From contig CAMLLW010000001.1 of the NCBI GenBank assembly GCA_946481295.1, forward strand, positions 147,452 through 211,451: a stretch of DNA of 64,000 nucleotides, written 5' to 3'. Both the position numbers and the translations under genes were made by a program. Below are positions 25,949-37,967 of the stretch, piece after piece. The notes under the pieces were generated by a model. That model searched no databases. It had not been told where the DNA came from and saw only the letters and a program-made list of their open reading frames with translations. This stretch comes from an uncultured Clostridia bacterium. Its GTDB lineage: Bacteria > Bacillota > Clostridia > Lachnospirales > UBA5962. How positions within the stretch are numbered: position 1 is the stretch's first letter; each line of letters begins with the position of its first letter.

Positions 25949-26522
25949 ATAGTATTAATTATCAAATAAAATGTGAAAATTAAACATAATAATTAAAATT
26001 GTAAAAAAATTTAATTTAAGTAATCATTTTGAAGATAATTAGCATAAAATACATTAAGATGTTTTAAAAGAGGTAAAAATCTCTTATATAAACATTAAAA
26101 AAATAACTATATTACATTATTAAATAACAGATTTATAAAATTTTAAAACTAAAAATTTTTTAGTTGTAGTTTACATAAAGATAAATAAAATATTGTAATA
26201 TAAAAATTAAAAATTTTAAATTTACTTGATAATTTCAATAGTAACAGAAAGTTTAGCTTTTATACAACTTAAATTATTAATAAATAATTTATTTAATTTT
26301 AAAACTAGAATACAAAAAAATTATAAAATTAATTAGATAAAAATAATAACTTTATACTATTAATTAAATACATGAAATTTAATGTAAAAAAATAAAACAT
26401 CTTATCATACATTAGCATAGAATAATACTGTAAGTAATTTAAAGGAGATGATTATCAAAATATAAAAGAAAAAAATTTAAATTAACGCAATAACTATAAA
26501 TTATAAATATTTAGGAGGAAAC
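25949..26522. other. Long A+T-rich intergenic region upstream of the M60 peptidase gene
   Basis: I see no gene here. One imperfect hairpin, ATGTTT...AAAGAG / CTCTTA...AAACAT, spans about 26059-26094 without a T-tract. An extra AAAGGAGATG at 26441-26450 resembles a ribosome binding site but leads only to a five-codon frame. The true binding site TAGGAGGA for the next gene is at 26513-26520. Confidence 0.5.
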
Positions 26523-28673
26523 ATGGCAAGCAATTTATTTAAAGATATATTTTCTATAAAAGAACCAATATGGATATTTAATTCTGGTATGAGTAAAGGT
26601 AAATTTCACGACAGACAAGATTTAGGATTTATTTTAAGAAAAGGTAAAACTCTAAAAGTAAGACAAGTTAATAATAATTTTAAAGGTAATCTCACTTTAA
26701 GATTACTTGGAAATGACTCAAAATTTAGTAAAGAATATACAGTTAAATCAGGTTGGGTAACTGCTCAATGTGAAGAATCATATGTTCCATTTATAGATAC
26801 TCCATACGGTAGTGTAAATGCTAAAATAGAATATATGTTAGAAGATTTTGATAATGATACAATACCATTACCTATTTATACTTATAATTCAAATGAAAAT
26901 ACATTTTTTAATGTTTGGGAAAAAAATAATAGTCCATTTGCATTAATAAAAGATGAAATTTTTCAATTATTAATACCTTTAAGAGATATAGATATTACTA
27001 AAAAATTACGTTATTTTAAATCTTTAGATAAATTAATAGAACATTATAGAGAGCTATTTAAATTTTACAATAATATTGCAGGAATAGATAATTCATCAGA
27101 ATTAAATATGAATGGAAAAAATAGATATTTCTTGATGGCTGATAAACATGGAGCTGGAGTTGCATATTATTGTGATAATTGGACTGCTAATAGTGAATAT
27201 TCTATTGATATGTGGTTAGAAGATATTAACTGGGGCCAATGTCATGAGATAGGACATGGTTATCAAGCTGGATTTGATAATAGAGGAATGTACACAGGAG
27301 AAGTATCTAATAATTTATTTGGTTTACAATACGAATATAGTAGACTTGGTAAAAAAGCTGATGAACTTGGTTGGTTATTTAACTTTGGAAAGAAAAAAGC
27401 TGTAGAAGATTCTTTATACAATAAAATTATAGTAGATAAAGGAAATTATAATACTGTTGATTTAAGAGAAAAATTAATTCTTTATGCTATGTTAAAACAA
27501 ATGGCAGGAGATGAAGCTCATACTAAAATGTATCAAGGTTATAGAGTACTTGCAAATAAGAAAAATTTTAAAGCAGATAATTATAAATTACCTGATTTAA
27601 TAAATGAATATTACAGTAATTACAGTAAGTTTGATTTTACTCCTGTATTACAAAGATTAGATCTTAAATTAGAAAACAAAATACAACCTATTCTTAATAG
27701 AATTAGAGGTTATGAGCCTGTAGCATATTTAGCAGATGTTGTTCCTAAAGAAGAATTAGAAAAAGCACGTAATTTATTAGATCCAAATATACTAATTAAT
27801 TGTAATTTTGAAATGGTTAAAAATGAGGATATTGCACAATTATCACTAAAACAAAATTTAAAAATAAATTTATTAGTAGATAATATAGATAATTTTAAAG
27901 GTGGAAACATAATATTACAAAATGGAAATAAAACTATAGATATGAAAAATATAAACAGTAATACAGTTGAATTTAATAATATTAATACAGGTATATATAC
28001 CGTAATCGTTGATAGTCTTTCTATGAAAAATTATTCTTTAATAGATAATTATGTTTATGTTAAAGAAGTAAATAATGAAGAAGATATAACTTTAGAGCAC
28101 TTAAAAGTAAGCAATCTCTGTAATCAAAAAATTAAATTTTTAGGTTTAAGTGATGCACAATTTGCAGAATTAAGTACTGATAGAAATAAAGGAGTTTACA
28201 ATTTTTCAATTACAAGTAAAAATCCTCATATTTATTTTAAAGGTGAGACTTATGCTGCAATAACTATTAAAGATAAAAATAATAATTTAAAATATGAGAA
28301 TATAATGGAAGGTACAGATGTTAAATTAGTTAAAGAAGAAATTATTTTAGATATTGGTGATAAAATTGAAATTTATCATAGAGAACCATCTAGACTTATT
28401 TCCGATCAAAAAATTGTTGATAAATATTTAATATTTAATAATTTAACTGTAGATAAATATGGCTTAAAAAATATAGCTATAAATAATAATACACAAAAAG
28501 ATTTAATTAATAGAATTACAGAATCAGCAAATTTATTAATACAAAATACAGAATTAGCAAATATTCCAATTAGTTATTTAGATATAAAGAAAAATTTAAA
28601 TTTAGCTATAGAAATTCTTTCTACTTCTAATAAAAATAGATATTTAAAAAAATATAAAAATTTATTAAGTTAA
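26523..28673 (+). CDS. M60/enhancin-like zinc metallopeptidase without visible signal peptide
   Basis: The product is 716 residues. The M60 gluzincin signature HEIGH is at 241-245 (in WGQCHEIGHGYQ), with the third ligand Glu260 in MYTGEVSNN. N-terminal ~1-110 looks like the beta domain that precedes M60 catalysis, and 450-700 is a region with possible carbohydrate-binding folds. M60 proteins (viral enhancins, bacterial mucinases) cut glycosylated proteins such as mucins. The start MASNLFKDIFSIKEPIWIFN lacks a signal peptide and follows a perfect AGGAGG, so the start is firm. The gene stands alone. Export may be non-classical, or the protein may be released by mother-cell lysis; both are inference. 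Confidence 0.82.
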   Translation: MASNLFKDIFSIKEPIWIFNSGMSKGKFHDRQDLGFILRKGKTLKVRQVNNNFKGNLTLRLLGNDSKFSKEYTVKSGWVTAQCEESYVPFIDTPYGSVNAKIEYMLEDFDNDTIPLPIYTYNSNENTFFNVWEKNNSPFALIKDEIFQLLIPLRDIDITKKLRYFKSLDKLIEHYRELFKFYNNIAGIDNSSELNMNGKNRYFLMADKHGAGVAYYCDNWTANSEYSIDMWLEDINWGQCHEIGHGYQAGFDNRGMYTGEVSNNLFGLQYEYSRLGKKADELGWLFNFGKKKAVEDSLYNKIIVDKGNYNTVDLREKLILYAMLKQMAGDEAHTKMYQGYRVLANKKNFKADNYKLPDLINEYYSNYSKFDFTPVLQRLDLKLENKIQPILNRIRGYEPVAYLADVVPKEELEKARNLLDPNILINCNFEMVKNEDIAQLSLKQNLKINLLVDNIDNFKGGNIILQNGNKTIDMKNINSNTVEFNNINTGIYTVIVDSLSMKNYSLIDNYVYVKEVNNEEDITLEHLKVSNLCNQKIKFLGLSDAQFAELSTDRNKGVYNFSITSKNPHIYFKGETYAAITIKDKNNNLKYENIMEGTDVKLVKEEIILDIGDKIEIYHREPSRLISDQKIVDKYLIFNNLTVDKYGLKNIAINNNTQKDLINRITESANLLIQNTELANIPISYLDIKKNLNLAIEILSTSNKNRYLKKYKNLLS

Positions 28674-29019
28674 AATTTAATATAAATTTTTTAAAAATAT
28701 TAAAACTAAAGTACTAAAAAATAAATTAATTCAAAAATTTAATTGTAAATTTATAAATTCTAAAAAAGTTTAAAAAGTGATCTAATATTTAAATAAAACT
28801 ATTAAAATGCTAATTTATATTAAATTAGCATTTTTTTAAACATTATATAAGTACATTCCGATAATCGCAAATGTATAGTTAAGTAATTTTATAAAATTAC
28901 TAAAAAAAGTAAGTATAATTTTATTGTTTATATTAATAAAATTAATATTATAATTGCTTACATATTATTTTTATAATAAAATATTATTAAAAAACAACTT
29001 TTTACCACAAGGAGGAATT
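28674..29019. other. Intergenic region between M60 and phosphoglucomutase genes
   Basis: Contains the terminator at 28805-28838 and otherwise A+T-rich sequence. I find no gene. An open frame continues upstream of the mutase start to 28954 but lacks a binding site there. Confidence 0.5.
28805..28838 (+). terminator. Rho-independent terminator after the M60 gene
   Basis: AAATGCTAATTTA pairs with TAAATTAGCATTT around a 3-base loop and is followed by T residues. Confidence 0.9.
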
Positions 29020-30756
29020 ATGGATTATATAAGTAAATATTCTTTTTGGTTAGAAGATAATTATTTTGATAAAAAAACAAAAGAAGAATTAAAATTATTG
29101 AAAAATAATGATGATGAAATAAAAGATAGGTTCTTTAAAGAATTAGAATTTGGAACTGCTGGCGTAAGAGCAGTTATGGGAGCCGGTACTAATAGAATTA
29201 ATATATATACAGTTAGAAAATTAACTCAAGGATTTGCTAACTTTTTAAATGAAAAGTACGATAAAGTTAAAAAAGAAATTTGTATAGCATATGATTGCAG
29301 AAATAATTCAAAAGAATTTGCTGTACAAACAGCTCTTGTTTTAAATGCAAATGGAATAAAAACTTATATTTTTGAAGATTTTAAGCAAACACCATTATTA
29401 GCATATGCAATTAGATTTTTAAATTGTATAGGAGGTGTAGTAATTACAGCAAGTCATAATACATATGAGTATAACGGTTATAAAGTATATGGAGATGATG
29501 GTGCACAAATATCATATCCAGATGATAAAAATTTAAGTGATCATATTAATAAGTTAAAAAGTATAAAAGAAATAAAAATATTAGATTTAGAAGAAAGTAT
29601 AAATCTAGGATTATATAATATTGTAGATCCTAAAGTTGAAAATCAATATATAAATACTATTTATAATCAAACTATAAATTTAAAAGATTTAGAGAAAGAA
29701 ACAAATAAATTAAAAATTGTTTATACTCCATTACATGGTACAGGAGGCCTTATAATAAAAAAGGTATTTGATAAGGCTAATTTTAATAATATTTTTATGG
29801 TAGAAGAACAATTAAAACCAGATGGAAAGTTTCCTACAGTTAGATATCCTAATCCTGAATCAAAAGAAGCATTTAAATTAGCTATAAATTTAGCAGAAAA
29901 AGTTGATGCTGATATAATATTTGCTAATGATCCTGATGCAGATAGAGTAGGAGTAGGAGTTAAAGATAAAAATGGAAATTATAAAATTTTAACAGGTAAC
30001 ATGATAGCAACTATAATGTTAGATTATATTTTAAATAATTTAACTAAAGTTAGTAATAAGGATGATAACATAATGGTAATATCATCAATAGTATCTAGTG
30101 ATATTACAAAAAAAATGGCTGAGTATAATAATATAAAATATGAAGAAGTATTAACTGGATTTAAGTATATAGGCAAAAAAATAACTGAGTTTCAAAAAAA
30201 TAAAAATTATAAATGCATATTTGCATATGAGGAAAGCTATGGTTACTTAGTAGGAGGATATTCTAGAGAAAAAGATGGAGTACTATCAGCTTTATTTTTA
30301 TCAGAAATATGCTTATATTATAAACTAAGAAATATAAATTTATTTGACGTATTAGAGAATATATATAAAAAATATGGCTATTATATAGAAAAAGTAGAAT
30401 TTATTAATATAGATGGTATAAAAGGATTAGAAAAAATAGATTTATTAATGAATTTTATGAGAGAAAATATATGGCAAGAAATTGGAGATATAAGAATAAC
30501 AGAATTAAGAGACTTTAAAAATCTTAAATCTAAAAATTTTATTACAGGAGAAACTTACAATTTAAATTTTCCTAAATCCAATGTATTATATTATAAATTA
30601 GAAGATGATTCTTGGTTTTGTATAAGACCTTCTGGTACAGAACCAAAGTTAAAAATATATTTTGGTTCAAATGGAAAATGTTTAGAAGAGGTAGAAAATA
30701 GATTAAATAAAATAATATCTAATGTTTTAAATAAAATAAATAGATTAGATATTTAG
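29020..30756 (+). CDS. pgcA: Phosphoglucomutase/phosphomannomutase (alpha-D-phosphohexomutase family)
   Basis: ATG 29020 follows AAGGAGGAATT; product 578 residues. The four family signatures are present: the active serine loop TASHNTYEYNGYKVYG, the metal loop NDPDADRVG, the sugar loop YEESYGYLVGG, and the phosphate loop RPSGTEPKLKI. It interconverts glucose-1-phosphate and glucose-6-phosphate and is similar in length to Bacillus PgcA (about 580). It connects sugar catabolism with cell-wall precursors. The ATP synthase operon follows after 33 bases. Confidence 0.93.
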   Translation: MDYISKYSFWLEDNYFDKKTKEELKLLKNNDDEIKDRFFKELEFGTAGVRAVMGAGTNRINIYTVRKLTQGFANFLNEKYDKVKKEICIAYDCRNNSKEFAVQTALVLNANGIKTYIFEDFKQTPLLAYAIRFLNCIGGVVITASHNTYEYNGYKVYGDDGAQISYPDDKNLSDHINKLKSIKEIKILDLEESINLGLYNIVDPKVENQYINTIYNQTINLKDLEKETNKLKIVYTPLHGTGGLIIKKVFDKANFNNIFMVEEQLKPDGKFPTVRYPNPESKEAFKLAINLAEKVDADIIFANDPDADRVGVGVKDKNGNYKILTGNMIATIMLDYILNNLTKVSNKDDNIMVISSIVSSDITKKMAEYNNIKYEEVLTGFKYIGKKITEFQKNKNYKCIFAYEESYGYLVGGYSREKDGVLSALFLSEICLYYKLRNINLFDVLENIYKKYGYYIEKVEFINIDGIKGLEKIDLLMNFMRENIWQEIGDIRITELRDFKNLKSKNFITGETYNLNFPKSNVLYYKLEDDSWFCIRPSGTEPKLKIYFGSNGKCLEEVENRLNKIISNVLNKINRLDI

Positions 30757-30789
30757 AATAACATTAATTTATAAAATATAGAAAAGGAT

Positions 30790-31059
30790 ATGATCTATAC
30801 GATGAAACAAAGAAATAATAATAATGATAAATTAGAAATTGCCAGAGCACTTGCATTATTTACTCAACTTGGTATTAATATGGCTATTTGCATAATGTTA
30901 TCACTTTTTTTAGGCAATTTTATAGATAAACATTTTAATACATATCCTTTATTTTTAATTATTTTTTTAATTTTAGGCATCTTAGCATCTATTAGAAATA
31001 TGTATTATATGGTGATGAAAGATAAAAATAATCAACAAAGTGGTGAAGATAATGAGTAA
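30790..31059 (+). CDS. atpZ: AtpZ/AtpI-type ATP synthase assembly protein
   Basis: The 89-residue product has two membrane segments (~30-48 and ~56-76) and the AtpZ-like sequence LALFTQLGINMAICIMLSLF and GNFIDKHFNTYPLFLIIFLI. AtpZ and AtpI are membrane proteins at the head of F-ATPase operons, linked to c-ring assembly and Mg2+ or Ca2+ handling. The start may be ATG 30790 or ATG 30802. It overlaps the next gene by eight bases. Confidence 0.8.
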   Translation: MIYTMKQRNNNNDKLEIARALALFTQLGINMAICIMLSLFLGNFIDKHFNTYPLFLIIFLILGILASIRNMYYMVMKDKNNQQSGEDNE

Positions 31060-31435
31060 TTTTAGTGATACAAGTAAAAAGATGTTTATTAATATAATAA
31101 TTTTATTTTGTATAGAACTAATTTTAAGTTTTGTATATTTTAGATTTACACATGAATATTTAAGTGCCGTCCTAGGCTTAATAATAGGAACAGGAGTTTC
31201 TATTATTAAATTAATTTCTTTAGAAAATTCTATAAATAAAGTTATAGAAATGTCTAAAGCACATGCAGTTATGAATATGAGAAAAAACTATTTTTTTAGA
31301 CAAATATTAACTATTATTGTTTTTGTTTTAATAGCATTAAATAGAGATATTATTAATATTTTTACTGCAGCAATTGGTCTTATAAATATGAACATTGGAG
31401 CTTATATGTGTAAAATGCTCCCTAATATATCTTAA
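31052..31435 (+). CDS. atpI: AtpI-like ATP synthase assembly protein
   Basis: ATG 31052 after GGTGAAG is preferred to GTG 31040; product 127 residues. Four short hydrophobic segments fit the AtpI/ATP synthase subunit I family: a first pair around 10-50 (ILFCIELILSFVYF, LGLIIGTGVSIIKLISL), then a basic loop with MNMRKNYFFRQ, then a second pair. AtpI is thought to assist c-ring assembly. Sequence is weakly conserved, so the call rests partly on position after atpZ. Confidence 0.75.
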   Translation: MSNFSDTSKKMFINIIILFCIELILSFVYFRFTHEYLSAVLGLIIGTGVSIIKLISLENSINKVIEMSKAHAVMNMRKNYFFRQILTIIVFVLIALNRDIINIFTAAIGLINMNIGAYMCKMLPNIS

Positions 31436-31949
31436 ATTATGACAATGTAAAGTTTGATTTTTATATTGTTATAATATATTATATAGAATATATTAACATA
31501 ATATATTATAAGACAATCTTATAAATAAAATAATAGTATTTCTATTATTCTATTATTAAATTCAAATTAACATAAAAATATATTAATATAAGGTGATAAT
31601 AATTACATATAAAGTTGGAATAATTAATACTCTAAATTCAGCTATACTATATGTTAATAATATATTTTTTTTGAAGAATAATAGAATATTACTTACCTAA
31701 AGTTCATATTGAACTATCATAAATACATTATCTTTTCATCGCTTTATAACTCCATATTTTAAAGAAAAAGTAAAATTTAACAGATAATAAAGTTATAAAC
31801 TAATAATAAAAAAATGTCGATAAAAAGTGATAATATGTTTATACCCATTTACAAAAGAAAATTGTTAAAATTTGCAATGTATTGATTAATAGAGTTTATT
31901 TACTCTTTTATAAAATAAATTATTTATAGGAAGGAGGATAAATGTACTA
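31436..31949. other. Unusually long gap inside the ATP synthase gene cluster
   Basis: About 510 bases separate atpI from atpB. It holds a candidate decayed gene (31593-31889) listed separately, and a short hairpin AGAGT-TTATTT-ACTCT followed by TTTT near 31892-31911 that could weaken or end transcription. A promoter for atpB may lie here but I cannot identify it with confidence. Confidence 0.5.
31593..31889 (+). pseudogene. Candidate decayed gene between atpI and atpB
   Basis: One reading frame stays protein-like for about 99 codons but contains stops at 31698, 31710, 31785, 31788, 31824 and 31872 and ends at 31887. Pieces include ITYKVGIINTLNSAILYVNN, NTLSFHRFITPYFKEKVKF and KVIICLYPFTKENC. 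A ribosome-binding-like AAGGTGAT precedes it, but no ATG stands at the expected place. The composition (H, R, C, P, Y) is more protein-like than the Lys/Asn/Ile mixture of random A+T-rich DNA. The YKVGII start vaguely recalls racemase-type enzymes; I do not claim a family. Confidence 0.35.
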
Positions 31950-32651
31950 ATGGATGTAGTTAATAAGTTTAATGTTGGTGTATATGCTGATTATAAACTA
32001 AATATATTTGGTAAGAGCATAGATATTTGGATAACACAAACTTTAGTTTATACTTGGATTATAATGGCATTCTTAGTTATTTTAGCTTTATATTTAAGAT
32101 TTCAACTTAAAAAATTTGAAGAAATTCCAACTGGAAAACAAAATATTATAGAAACGATTATAGAAAGTATAGATAAATTTGTAAAAAGCATTTTAGGTAA
32201 AGAGTATGCATGGCTAGGTAATTGGTTCTTCGGAATTTTTACATTTATTTTAGTATCTAATTTAAGTGGACTTGTAGGATTTAGGCCACCAACTGCCGAT
32301 ATAAGTACAACACTTGCACTAGGATTATCTACTTTTTTAATAATGCATTTTATGGGTGCAAAAATAAATAAAAAGAAATATTTAAAATCATTTATAGAGC
32401 CATACCCTGTTTTTTTACCTATCAATATTATAGGAGAACTTGCAACACCACTTTCATTAGGGTTTAGGCTTTTTGGTAATCTTTTAGGAGGACTTATAAT
32501 TGTAGGTCTTTTTTACAACTTATTACCAAGGATTGTAACTATAGTATTACCAAGTTTTTTACATGCTTATTTTGATGTATTTGCAGGGTGCTTACAAGCA
32601 TATATATTTACAATGTTAAGCATGACATTTATAAAAAATAAAATATCTTAA
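31950..32651 (+). CDS. atpB: F-type ATP synthase subunit a
   Basis: The 233-residue product has five to six membrane segments. The conserved stator helix has the essential Arg in PLSLGFRLFGNLLGGLIIVG, and the family segment NIIGELATPLSLG is clear. It forms the ion channels next to the c-ring. GGAAGGAGG precedes it, but the nearest start to that site is a two-codon frame ATG-TAC-TAA at 31942-31950 whose stop overlaps the atpB ATG. Confidence 0.96.
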   Translation: MDVVNKFNVGVYADYKLNIFGKSIDIWITQTLVYTWIIMAFLVILALYLRFQLKKFEEIPTGKQNIIETIIESIDKFVKSILGKEYAWLGNWFFGIFTFILVSNLSGLVGFRPPTADISTTLALGLSTFLIMHFMGAKINKKKYLKSFIEPYPVFLPINIIGELATPLSLGFRLFGNLLGGLIIVGLFYNLLPRIVTIVLPSFLHAYFDVFAGCLQAYIFTMLSMTFIKNKIS

Positions 32652-32689
32652 GAAATTAAATTATATTTAAATTTAAGGAGGATTTCAAT

Positions 32690-32989
32690 ATGGAAAATGA
32701 AGCAATTGTACAATCAGCAGCATTAATTTTAGGTTTATCAGCAATTTCAGCAAGTGTGGCAATGTTACCAGCCGTAGCAACAGGTATTAGTGAAGGTTTA
32801 GCAGCAGGAAAAGCAGCTGAAGCTGTAGCAAGACAACCAGAAGCTAAAGGAGAAATAACAAGTACTATGTTAGTAGGTTGTGCTCTTACAGAAACATCCG
32901 GTATCTATGGTTTTATTATAGCCCTTTTACTATTATTTGTTAATCCATTTTTTACAGCATTTGAAAGTTTTGTGGCAACTTTAAAATAA
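32690..32989 (+). CDS. atpE: F-type ATP synthase subunit c with two-carboxylate ion site
   Basis: The 99-residue product is a two-helix hairpin with the loop ARQPEAKGEI. The outer helix carries the essential Glu68 with neighbours Thr69, Ser70 and Tyr73 (LTETSGIY), matching the Na+ motif E-S/T-T/S..Y. The inner helix has Glu35 (GISEGLAAGK) where classic Na+ c subunits have Gln. A Glu pair of this kind is the two-carboxylate Na+ site described for Fusobacterium nucleatum. The glycine-rich packing motif of helix 1 is largely replaced by Ser/Ala (SAISASVAM). I infer a Na+-driven rotor. Confidence 0.95.
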   Translation: MENEAIVQSAALILGLSAISASVAMLPAVATGISEGLAAGKAAEAVARQPEAKGEITSTMLVGCALTETSGIYGFIIALLLLFVNPFFTAFESFVATLK

Positions 32990-33030
32990 TGAAATAAACT
33001 TAAATTTTGTAAAAAAGGAGGCTTATAATT

Positions 33031-33546
33031 TTGCCTAGAATTTTGGGTTTTGATAGTCAAACAGTAATACAATTAATAATACAATTATTTAATACATCGC
33101 TTCTATCATTTTTATTATATATAATATTATATAAGCCTGTTACCAAATTTTTAAATAATCGTACCACTCGTATAGAAAATTCTATTAAAAAAGCACAAAA
33201 TTCTTTAACAGAAGCACAAAAAATGAAAGAATTTTATGAAGAAAAATTAGAAATTATTACAGAAGAGCGTGATAAAATTATAGAAGATGCGAGAATTAGG
33301 GCTAATGAAATAGAAGCAAAAATAATAGAAGATGCAAAAAAAGAAGCTGAATCCATAAAAGAAAAAGCCATGAATAGTATTAAAATGGAACGAGAAAATG
33401 CAGTAAACGATATGAAAGCTCAAATTATAGATATATCAACTTTAATGGCTGAAAAATATATATCTAAAAATATTGATAAAGACACTCAAAAGAAATTACT
33501 AGATGAGGTGATTTCAGATGTGGGGGATGCTACATGGGTCAACTAG
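33031..33546 (+). CDS. atpF: F-type ATP synthase subunit b
   Basis: The 171-residue product starts at TTG after AAAAAGGAGG. One N-terminal membrane helix (~11-30) is followed by a long charged coiled coil (~40-160, with repeated KKAEAESIKEKA-type sequence), the peripheral stalk. It joins subunit a to delta. Its end overlaps atpH by 13 bases, so translation is coupled. Confidence 0.94.
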   Translation: MPRILGFDSQTVIQLIIQLFNTSLLSFLLYIILYKPVTKFLNNRTTRIENSIKKAQNSLTEAQKMKEFYEEKLEIITEERDKIIEDARIRANEIEAKIIEDAKKEAESIKEKAMNSIKMERENAVNDMKAQIIDISTLMAEKYISKNIDKDTQKKLLDEVISDVGDATWVN

Positions 33547-34079
33547 TTTCTCAAGTATATGGTAAAGCATTTTTTGATTTATCTTTAGAAATTAATCAAA
33601 TCGATAATTATCAAATGCAAGCGAATAATATTTTAAATATTATGAAAAATGATGATAAATTTTTTAATATAATAATTCATCCAGAGATATCTCAAACTAA
33701 GAAGTTTGAGATATTCTCAAATGTATTCAAGGATAGTATTTCTGAACATTTTTATGGACTTTTTGATCTATTATTAAAAAAATATAGAGAAATTTATTTT
33801 TTAGAAATATTAGAAGATTTTATAATAAGAATTAATGAATATAAAGGAATAGTAGTAGCAGAAGTAATATCTGCACAAGAATTAAGTGATGACCAAAAAG
33901 AAAGATTAATATCTAATCTTTCAAAAAATTTAAATAAAAAAATAACTTTAAAAACGATTATAGATGAAAACGTTATAGGTGGACTTAAAATAATAGTTGA
34001 TGGTCATATTATAGATGGAACAATACAATCTCAAATAAAGAATATTAGAAATAAATTATATAATACAAAGATAATATAA
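33534..34079 (+). CDS. atpH: F-type ATP synthase subunit delta
   Basis: The 181-residue product has the OSCP/delta layout: a helical N-terminal domain (LVSQVYGKAFFDLSLEIN) and a C-terminal domain with EVISAQELSDDQKERL and VIGGLKIIVDGHIIDGTIQ, the family signature. It links the peripheral stalk to the top of the alpha/beta hexamer. Confidence 0.94.
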   Translation: MGQLVSQVYGKAFFDLSLEINQIDNYQMQANNILNIMKNDDKFFNIIIHPEISQTKKFEIFSNVFKDSISEHFYGLFDLLLKKYREIYFLEILEDFIIRINEYKGIVVAEVISAQELSDDQKERLISNLSKNLNKKITLKTIIDENVIGGLKIIVDGHIIDGTIQSQIKNIRNKLYNTKII

Positions 34080-34084
34080 TTTAA

Positions 34085-35626
<1,542 letters not shown>

Positions 35627-35638
35627 GGGGTGATTTGT

Positions 35639-36529
35639 ATGGCATCAATGCGAGATATAAAATCTAGAATTAAAAGCGTTGGTAGCACTCAGCAAATTAC
35701 TAAAGCTATGAATCTTGTAGCTACATCAAAATTACAAAAATCTAAAATGATTCTTGGAGAATCTAGAGATTTTTATAATAAAACACGAGATATTATAGTG
35801 GGTATACTAAGTGATTCGGAAAATGCAGATAATGATGAAGCTATAAATTCTATTTTTTTAGAAAAAAGAAAAGTAAAGACAACTGCTATTATAGTTTTGA
35901 CTTCAGACCGTGGTTTATGCGGAGGTTACAATGCAAATATTTGTAAAGAAACGTATAAAAAAATACAAGAAATAGAAAATGATTTATTTCTCATAATTGT
36001 AGGTTCTAGAGGAGCTGAATTTTTTTCTGATAAAGGTATAGAAATTAAAGAAACTTATAAAGGAATTTCTGAAAAACCTTCTTTTGAAGATGCTTTTAGA
36101 ATAGGAAATTTAATTTCTAAATTATACAAAGAAGAAAAAGTAGACGAAGTAATTTTAGCATACACTGAATTTGAATCTGTTATATCACATATACCAAATT
36201 TGAAAAAAGTTTTACCATTAGATAGTTCTGATTTTGAAGAAAAGAATGAAAAAAATACAAAGACAGGATATAATCCATTAATGATTTACGATCCTGGAAA
36301 AGAAGAAGTTTTAAATTACATTATACCTAGATATATTAATACTGTTATATATAGTGCATTATCAGAAAGTGCTGTTTGTGAAATTGGTGCACGTATGACA
36401 AGTATGGATTCTGCAACTAAAAATGCAGAAGAAACTATAGATAAAATGACTATTATTTATAATAGAGCAAGACAAGGAGCTATTACTCAAGAAATTACAG
36501 AAATTGTTGCAGGTGCAAATGCTCTATAA
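35639..36529 (+). CDS. atpG: F-type ATP synthase subunit gamma
   Basis: ATG 35639 gives 296 residues starting MASMRDIKSRIKSVGSTQQI, the standard start; GTG 35630 lies in the binding site AAGGGGTG. The central TSDRGLCGGYNANI and C-terminal YNRARQGAITQEITEIVAGA segments are gamma signatures. It is the central rotor shaft of F1. Confidence 0.96.
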   Translation: MASMRDIKSRIKSVGSTQQITKAMNLVATSKLQKSKMILGESRDFYNKTRDIIVGILSDSENADNDEAINSIFLEKRKVKTTAIIVLTSDRGLCGGYNANICKETYKKIQEIENDLFLIIVGSRGAEFFSDKGIEIKETYKGISEKPSFEDAFRIGNLISKLYKEEKVDEVILAYTEFESVISHIPNLKKVLPLDSSDFEEKNEKNTKTGYNPLMIYDPGKEEVLNYIIPRYINTVIYSALSESAVCEIGARMTSMDSATKNAEETIDKMTIIYNRARQGAITQEITEIVAGANAL

Positions 36530-36538
36530 ATAAAATAA

Positions 36539-37957
<1,419 letters not shown>

Positions 37958-37967
37958 GTGAATAAAT

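Noticed and set aside
26441..26466. Small leader gene before the M60 gene (second AAAGGAGATG)
   Set aside because: The ATG lies in the supposed binding site itself and opens only five codons.
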